DNA from: Pleurodeles waltl
Taxonomy: Eukaryota; Chordata; Amphibia; Caudata; Salamandridae
Assembly: GCF_031143425.1 (NCBI RefSeq)
Contig: NC_090437.1
Location: 850,343,978 to 850,407,977, forward strand
DNA: 64,000 nucleotides
Direction of reading: 5' to 3'
Numbering within the stretch: position 1 is the stretch's first letter; each line of letters starts with the position of its first letter. Positions 58,390 through 64,000 of the stretch are shown in pieces. Position numbers and translations under genes: made by a program. The notes below the pieces were generated by a model. The model did no database searches and was not told the DNA's origin. It saw nothing but the letters and a program-made list of their open reading frames with translations.

Positions 58390-59911
58390 ATGGCACGCCA
58401 AAGACACCCCAGGTTTTCGGAGGAGGAGCTCAGGGTTATGGTGGAGGAAATCGTACGGGTAGAGCCACAGCTATTTGGATCACAGGTGCAGCACTCCTCT
58501 ATAGCTAGGAAGATGGAGCTATGGCGAAGAATCGTGGACAGGGTCAACGCAGTGGGACAGCACCCAAGAAATCGGGAGGACATCAGGAAGAGGTGGAACG
58601 ACCTACGGGGGGAGGTGCGTTCAGTGGTCTCCAGGCACAACATCGCGATTCAGAAACTGGCGGCGGACCCCCACCTCCTCCCCCACAACTAACAACATGG
58701 GAGGAGCAGGTCTTGACCATCATGCATCCAGAGGGCCTCGGAGGAGTCGGTGGAGGAATGGACACTGGTAAGTCAAATCTTAACTATCATACCCCCCACC
58801 CTACCTGCATGCTATCACACACGCTCACCCTCACCCCCTCCCCTATCAATCCAACTCCTCACCAATGTACTAAGAACACAAACGACCCATCCCAACACCA
58901 AGCCCTGCATGACACAACAAAGCATGGACACCCATCACTAAAGCATGCCCACTGCACATACCCACAACACCCCCCAACCATCATCACACAAGCCCCCACA
59001 CAGGAATGCTTGCACTGGGGTACACGCACACCCACCCATTGCTCACCATGACACACACAGATGTAATAATCATGCTTTTATACCCCTGCAGGACCACTAT
59101 GTAACGTCACCAGACAGGAGGGTCCAGACATTTCCACTCCACAGAAGAGGCCCCCAGTGACGACAGCAGCTCTGGCCAACTGGATCCAGATGACCAGCCC
59201 GGACCATCGTGGGCCTCGGGACAGTCGGTTCCCCTTGCACAGGCACAGCCCAACACTGACCTTCCAACCTCTGGTAACACCAGCACAGCACCCACCCAAC
59301 GGGCCCATACCTCCGTCCCCAGGACACGTCAATCAGCTGTGTGTCCACCACTACAGGGAACCCAGGATAACCCACCACCCCAACAACAACAGGGACCTGG
59401 GGGCAGTGGTAGTGGGCACACGGTCCAGGGGACAGAGGCACAGGAACACAGGGGAACTGGGAGGGCTGCTGTGCAACAGTGGGCGGACAGGCCAAGGGAA
59501 CCCACTCTCCACGAGGCCCTCTCCTCCATCATGGGAGCATACCACTACTCCCAGGAGACGATGGCTACGGTCCTGGCCAAGTTTCAGGAGACCCAATGCA
59601 TGCAGGAGGGACAGTATTTGGGGTTCAGGGAGGAGCTCAGAACCATCAGCTCCGCCCTGGGCACCATCGTAGGGGTGCTGAAGGACATACAAAAGACCAT
59701 GAGGGACACCGTGGCACTCCAAGGGGCCCCTGACACTAGCCTGGACGATGAACTGCCCACCACCTCCGCCGGCGCTAGTGGACAGGACGCCCCGCCACAG
59801 GACCACCACACCAGCACCCCACCCCCTGCAGACGGTGAACCACCCCGCAAGCAGTCCCTGAGATCCAGGAACAGGACAGAGCAAGATGGCAAGACCCCCG
59901 CCAGGAAATGA
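58390..59911 (+). pseudogene. Harbinger B Myb/SANT-like protein 1, two exons, two frameshifts
   Basis: Starts at ATG 58390 (MARQRHPRFSEEELRVMVEE). The SANT/NAIF1-like domain spans about residues 7-90: LFGSQVQHSSIARKMELWRR, then VNAVGQHPRNREDIRKRWND. Exon 1 ends at 58767 (donor GTAAGT) and exon 2 starts at 59092 (acceptor TGCAG). The frame moves by one base near 58655 (before GGGPPPPPPQLTTWEEQVL) and again near 59142 (before APSDDSSSGQLDPDD), each as if one base were missing. The C-terminus is open to the stop at 59911, with a coiled-coil-like stretch (FREELRTISSALGTIVGVL) and a basic tail. A poly(A) signal lies at 60098. Known role of the family: DNA-binding partner of the transposase. The two shifts may be real decay or assembly errors. 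Confidence 0.78.
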
Positions 59912-60097
59912 GACCACCCTGATTGTCCTCCTACTGTCCCACTTTGTTACCCTGTCCAGATTGGAACTGCCCCAGCTCCACTTCCTATGCCCATATGGGC
60001 GAAGTACCTGTGAGACTAATAGACTGGACTCTGCCATGGACATTCCTCCACCATCACCCATCACCATTTTGCCACCCCCTCCAATAATTAGAACTTC

Positions 60098-60103
60098 AAT
60101 AAA
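60098..60103 (+). terminator. Polyadenylation signal of Myb 1
   Basis: AATAAA, 187 bp past the stop codon, in the context ACTTCAATAAACACCC. Confidence 0.5.
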
Positions 60104-60193
60104 CACCCTTGAACCACAAAACAATCTGGAGTCAGTCTGTGTTTTTGAAAATTTGTAATATCTATGACAATGACAAAAACCGTTCGAAAATGT

Positions 60194-60675
60194 AATGTCA
60201 ACATACCTATGTTACACATCACAAGCCCATGAAGGATGAAAGCAGATGACACACGTTGGTAACCACACCTGTGAAACCGTAATGGAAATGTATCACTCAG
60301 TTAGCAAATACTACTTCAAATTGACAGACAGGATAGAGGTAGAAGTGTGAAAGTACTTGTAGTAAGAAGGAATGTGTTCTCACCTGTGTGTCACTGGAAA
60401 TATTGCTTTTGAAATAGTGTATTTGCAATTACAGTGACAACATTTCCAGGAAATAGTAATGTCAACATACCTATGTCACACAGCTCTAGTCCATGAGGAA
60501 TCTAAGCAGATGACACACGTTGGGACCCACACCTGTGAAACCGTAAGGGAAAGTGACAACTCAGTGACCATACACTGGGTGAAATCGACAGACAGGAGAG
60601 AGGTAGAAGTGTAAAAGTACTTGTAGTAGGCAGGAATATATTCTCACCTGTGTTTCACTGGAAATATTGCTGGAT
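60194..60675. repeat. 264-bp tandem duplication reaching into the transposase 3' end
   Basis: AATGTCAACATACCTATG at 60194 recurs at 60458, and CACTGGAAATATTGCT at 60392 recurs at 60656: the same 264-bp spacing at both ends. The second copy includes the transposase stop codon and last codons; the first copy keeps a ghost of them (QYFQ and stop on the minus strand). Confidence 0.9.
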
Positions 60676-61713
60676 GACTGAGTCCCTGTTGTCAATGTCT
60701 TCTTCCTCTGCTTCCTCCTCATCACTGTCCACAGGCTCCACAGCTGCCACAACACTGTCATCTGGACCATCCTCCTGCAGAAAAGGCACCTGTCGTCGCA
60801 AAGCCAAGTTGTGAAGCATAGAGCAGGCGATGATGATCTGGCACACCTTCCTTGGTGAGTAGAATAGGGAACCACCTGTCATATGGAGGCACCTGAACCT
60901 GGCCTTCAGGAGGCCGAAGGTGCGTTCGATCACCCTCCTAGTCCGCCCATGGGCCTCATTGTAGCGTTCCTCTGCCCTGGTCCTGGGATTTCTCACTGGG
61001 GTCAGTAGCCATGACAGTTTGGGGTAACCAGAGTCCCCTAATAGGCACACCCAGTGCCTCTGGAGTTGACCCATCACATAAGGGATGCTGCTATTCCGCA
61101 GGATGTAGGCATCATGCACTGAGCCAGGGAACATAGCATTTACCTGCGAGATGTACTGGTCTGCCAAACATACCATCTGTACATTTATCGAATGATAACT
61201 CTTCTGGTTCCTGTACACCTGTTCACTCCTGCGGGGGGGAACCAGAGCTACATGGGTGCCATCAATGGCACCTATGATGTTAGGGATATGTCCCAGGGCA
61301 TAGAATTCACCTTTAACTGTAGCCAAATCCTCCACCTGAGGAAAAACGATGTAGCTCCTCACGTGTTTCAGCAGGGCAGACAACACTCTGGACAACACGT
61401 TGGAAAACATAGGCTGGGACATCCCTGATGCCATGGCCACTGTTGTTTGAAATGACCCACTTGCTAGGCAATGGAGCACTGATAGCACCTGCACTTGAGG
61501 GGGGATTCCTGTGGGATGGCGGATTCGTGACATCAGGTCTGGCTCCAACTGGGTACACAGTTCCTGGATTGTGGCACGGTCAAACCTGTAGGTGATGATT
61601 AAATGTCGCTCCTCCATTGTTAACAGGTCCACCAGCGGTCGGTACACCGGAGGATTCCGCCATCTCCTCAAATGTCCCAGCTGACGGTGCCTTAGAACGA
61701 CAACACCGACCAC
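60655..61713 (-). CDS. Harbinger DDE transposase B, single open frame, 352 aa
   Basis: Uninterrupted frame with the full DDE set: D151 in GAIDGTHVALVPPRR, D227 in LLGDSGYPKLSWLLTP, E263 in RRVIERTFGLLKARFRCL. The N-terminal helix-turn-helix-like region (SGSFQTTVAMASGMSQPMF, residues 86-104) matches the same place in transposase A (SGSFQTTGALVGGISQPSF), and the C-terminus is acidic (DSDEEEAEEEDIDNRD). Unlike A there is no intron. Start: 61713 is GTG; an in-frame TGA lies 6 codons upstream; the first ATG is residue 33, but residues 20-32 (NPPVYRPLVDLLT) look like conserved protein, so initiation is uncertain. It is convergent with Myb 1 and divergent from Myb 2. The best candidate in the window for an intact transposase. 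Confidence 0.9.
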   Translation of the reverse strand: MVGVVVLRHRQLGHLRRWRNPPVYRPLVDLLTMEERHLIITYRFDRATIQELCTQLEPDLMSRIRHPTGIPPQVQVLSVLHCLASGSFQTTVAMASGMSQPMFSNVLSRVLSALLKHVRSYIVFPQVEDLATVKGEFYALGHIPNIIGAIDGTHVALVPPRRSEQVYRNQKSYHSINVQMVCLADQYISQVNAMFPGSVHDAYILRNSSIPYVMGQLQRHWVCLLGDSGYPKLSWLLTPVRNPRTRAEERYNEAHGRTRRVIERTFGLLKARFRCLHMTGGSLFYSPRKVCQIIIACSMLHNLALRRQVPFLQEDGPDDSVVAAVEPVDSDEEEAEEEDIDNRDSVIQQYFQ

Positions 61714-62153
61714 AGAGTCAACAAATTCTCAGGTATGTACCCACAGCTACACAGAACACGACACTAAATACAAAATTCTTCCTGTATGTGTGTTGAGTCT
61801 AGGCCTAGGCATGTGTGACGCAGTTGTAAATGAAGCCATGTGGGCCCCTGAAATGGCGGCTGCCTGACCTCTAAACTGGGACAATGGGATGTGAGGTAAC
61901 TGCCCTGGCGTTGAACACCGTCACGGTAGGCGGTCGTAGCCCACGGCGCAATGCTGCATTGGTTAACATTGGACCCTATGGGTCCCAGGAGCCAATGATG
62001 AAGTGCGCTGGCGGTGATGATACGCACCGCCGCGGACGTCACCGCCGCGGATGTGACCGCCATTTTCTATCTGTTCAATAACTCGATACCTGATCTTCGA
62101 CAGGAGAGGACCTACACTGCAAGTGCTGCTGTGACCTCGGTCTGGAAGAGACA
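61714..62153. promoter_or_regulatory. Shared divergent promoter of transposase B and Myb 2
   Basis: 440 bp separate the two 5' ends. It contains ATTGG at 61958 and 61968 and CCAAT at 61992, that is CCAAT boxes in both orientations, then a GC-rich stretch with CACCGCCGCGGA twice in tandem and a GACGTCAC CRE-like word between 62015 and 62060. No TATA box seen. Function inferred from position and boxes. Confidence 0.5.
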
Positions 62154-64000
62154 ATGGCTGGTGCGTCTGGGGAAAGGGCCCTTGCCTTCACTGCACAGGA
62201 GTTGGAGAAGCTCGTGGACGGGGTCCTCCCCAGTACACGCTACTCTACGGTCCTCCAGACCAACAGGTAAGTACACAGGGAGCACGTTGTATGGGCTATG
62301 CCTGGGTGGAGAGGGCTGGATGTCAGTAGGAAGGGGGCAGAGTTCTGCGAGCATGAAGGACTGTGAATGCATGTGCCACATGGCAAGGGTAGGGATGTGG
62401 GCCACTCACTTCGACGGTGCTGTTGCTAATGACTTCTCTTCTTCCCCTGTACATGTCATGTAGGTCAGCGCCCACCAGAAGAAGGATATTTGGCGAGCCA
62501 TCACCAAGGACGTCCGGACCCTGGGGGTCCACCAGAGACGGAGCACCCACTGCCGTAAAATATGGGAGGACATTCGCAGCTGGAGCAAGAAGACGGCGGA
62601 GGCTCAGCTGGGGATGGCCTCCCAACGTGGGAGGGGTGCCTGTCGCACCATGACCCCCCTGATGTTCCGGATCCTGGCGGTGGCCTACCCTGAGTTGGAT
62701 TGGCGCATGAGGGCATCACAGCAGACACAAGATGGTGAGTACACTCACATTCTGATGACACTGCGTGCAGTGGAGGGGTCTGGGTGGGGGAGGAGGGCTG
62801 TGGGTTTCCCTAGGCCAGGGCGAGTTCCCACCCCACCTCTATAGAGTGCCAAGTACAGGTATACATGCCCCTGTGTCATCTATGTGGACAGATGACACTC
62901 ATAGCCATGTAGCCCATATCCCAGGAACTGCATAAGTAGAGGCCAAGAGCATGGCGTAGTGCAGGGGGCTGCTGTGTCTGTATTGTCCGCCAACGGTAGC
63001 GGTAAGCCATGCACTCAACCTGTCTTTCTTCTGTTTCCCCACCCCTTTTTGTGCTCTCCCTGTTCTTATGTGCATCAGCATCATCAGGCGGATGTACAGT
63101 GGCACCGGAGCACGAGGGAGCTGCATCCAACATGGCCATGGAGGGCCACACCACCGACTCAGAATACACCAGTGGGACGGAGGGCGAGGGGAGCTTCACG
63201 TCGGTCACCAGATCAGCAAACAGCGACACGGACTCGTCCTCCGATGGGAGCTCCCTTGTGGTGGTAGCACCATCTGTGCCCCCCACTTCTACAGGTACAG
63301 CCGCCACCCCCCCCTACCAGCACCACCCTCCCAGCAGCCCCTCAGCCTTTGCTCCGTGGCTGCTCATCCAGGAGGGTGGGCATCACCTTTGCCCCAGGCA
63401 CCTCAGCCCCTGCCCCTGTCACCCCTGTTGCCCTCAGTGAGGAGGCCATTGACCTCCTCAGGTCATTCACTGTTGGGCAGTCTACCTTTGTGAATGCCAT
63501 CCAGGGTGTAGAAAGGGAGTTGCAACACACTAATGCATTCCTGGAGAGCATTCATTCTGGTCAGGCTGCCCACCATCAAACCCTGCAATCTCTGGCCTCA
63601 GCACTGATGGCAGCCATTGTCCCTGTGTCTAGCCTCCCCCCTCCAACTTCCTCCACCCAGACCCAATCCCCTGTACCCCAGCCTATCCCAAGCACACCAT
63701 CAGACCAGCATGCACACACCTCAACACACAAAAGTGGCTCTGGCAAACATAGGCACCACACATCCCACAAGCATCACCCACATACAGGCACAGCAACATC
63801 CACTGCCTCCACTGTGTTCCCCTCCTCGTCGTCTCCCTCCTCCCTCCCAGTGTCGTGTACACTCTCACCTGCATGCACTACATCTACAGCCACTAGGACT
63901 CGCACCAGAACACCCAGCACCACACCCCGCTCACCTGCACTCACCACCCCCACTACCATTTACACGTCCCCTGTGTCCTCTCCCAGTGTGTCTGTGACGC
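62154..64000 (+). CDS. Harbinger B Myb/SANT-like protein 2, three exons, runs past window
   Basis: Exon 1 62154-62266 (ATG, MAGASGERALAFTAQELEK, donor GTAAGT), exon 2 62469-62734 (acceptor GTCAG, donor GTGAGT), exon 3 from 63079 (acceptor CATCAG) to beyond 64000. Phases agree at both junctions. The SANT/Myb-type domain spans exons 1-2: LEKLVDGVLPSTRYSTVL, then KKDIWRAITKDVRTLGVHQR and CRKIWEDIRSWSKK. Exon 3 is Ser/Thr/acid-rich, then has a helical part (EEAIDLLRSFTVGQSTFVNA) and a Ser/Thr/Pro tail. A run of eight C at about 63307-63314 puts the two halves of exon 3 in different frames; seven C would join them. It is clearly different from Myb 1. Probably another DNA-binding partner of the transposase (inference). 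Confidence 0.68.

Larger units (their letters stand above)
57787..64000 (+). mobile_element. PIF/Harbinger DNA transposon B (right end outside window)
   Basis: Begins GGGGGTCATTACAACATCGG after TAT and carries three genes: Myb/SANT 1 (+), transposase (-), Myb/SANT 2 (+). No terminal-like sequence occurs between the genes, so one element is the simplest reading. The right end must lie past 64000. Within the first 250 bp the tip motif recurs as CTATTACGACCCAC (57877) and CTATTACAACCCAC (57999), possible transposase-binding repeats. CGG-rich words (CCGCCGCGG) occur near the left end and again in the 62.0-kb promoter. Confidence 0.8.

Noticed and set aside
59351..60124. A 257-aa minus-strand frame opposite Myb 1 exon 2
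   Set aside because: Antisense shadow; the plus strand carries the structured C-terminus and stop.
1..64000. CRISPR arrays, operons, ribosome-binding sites and tRNA/rRNA genes
   Set aside because: Intron-containing transposon genes, TATA and poly(A) signals, SINE-like and LINE elements show a eukaryotic genome; no regular spacer-repeat array or tRNA cloverleaf was seen.

Overview
The window looks like a stretch of a very large, repeat-dominated vertebrate genome, most likely a salamandrid newt (inference, not proven). It contains no recognisable host gene. It holds PIF/Harbinger DNA transposons with long terminal repeats, several 2-3 kb solo-LTR-like repeats, a CR1/L2-type LINE, an L1-type fragment, a decayed gamma/epsilon-like endogenous retrovirus (ERV) and several foldback MITEs. 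The assignment rests on this mix, on the multi-kilobase LTR families and on the absence of any compact gene structure.

Layout. 1-8976: the right-hand part of a large Harbinger element (A), on the minus strand. It has a three-exon Myb/SANT accessory gene and a two-exon DDE transposase, and a foldback array lies between them. 9.8-12.1 kb and 12.5-14.85 kb: two LTR-like repeats; the second has a 5-bp target duplication, a TATA box and a CpG-rich 80-bp tandem array. 15-25.6 kb: gene-poor DNA with a hAT MITE that has a perfect 8-bp duplication, a Harbinger-type MITE, a long inverted repeat and one unidentified coding-like remnant. 25.6-27.6 kb: the tail of an L1-type ORF2, split by a pyrimidine-rich promoter-like block.

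29.6-52.0 kb: one ERV, stretched by nested insertions. It has a 5' LTR, a primer-binding site matching initiator tRNA-Met, broken gag-pol-env, a polypurine tract and a 3' LTR. A 2.9-kb solo LTR sits in gag, a SINE-like element with 23-bp target duplications sits in RNase H, and a Harbinger MITE sits between pol and env. A second solo LTR splits the 3' LTR and is itself split by a LINE carrying tandem 532-bp 5' monomers. 52.0-57.8 kb: gene-free DNA with two more MITEs.

57,787-64,000: the left part of a second Harbinger element (B). It carries three genes rather than the usual two: a Myb/SANT gene (+), an uninterrupted transposase (-) and a second, different Myb/SANT gene (+) that shares a CCAAT-containing divergent promoter with the transposase. 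Right end outside the window.

How the parts relate. In the Harbinger superfamily the DDE transposase works with a Myb-like partner that binds the ends and aids nuclear import. Elements A and B each have such a set, and their terminal sequences resemble those of different MITEs in the same window. This suggests two autonomous families and their non-autonomous passengers. All exon-intron structures were worked out by hand from splice signals and frame consistency; no search was run.
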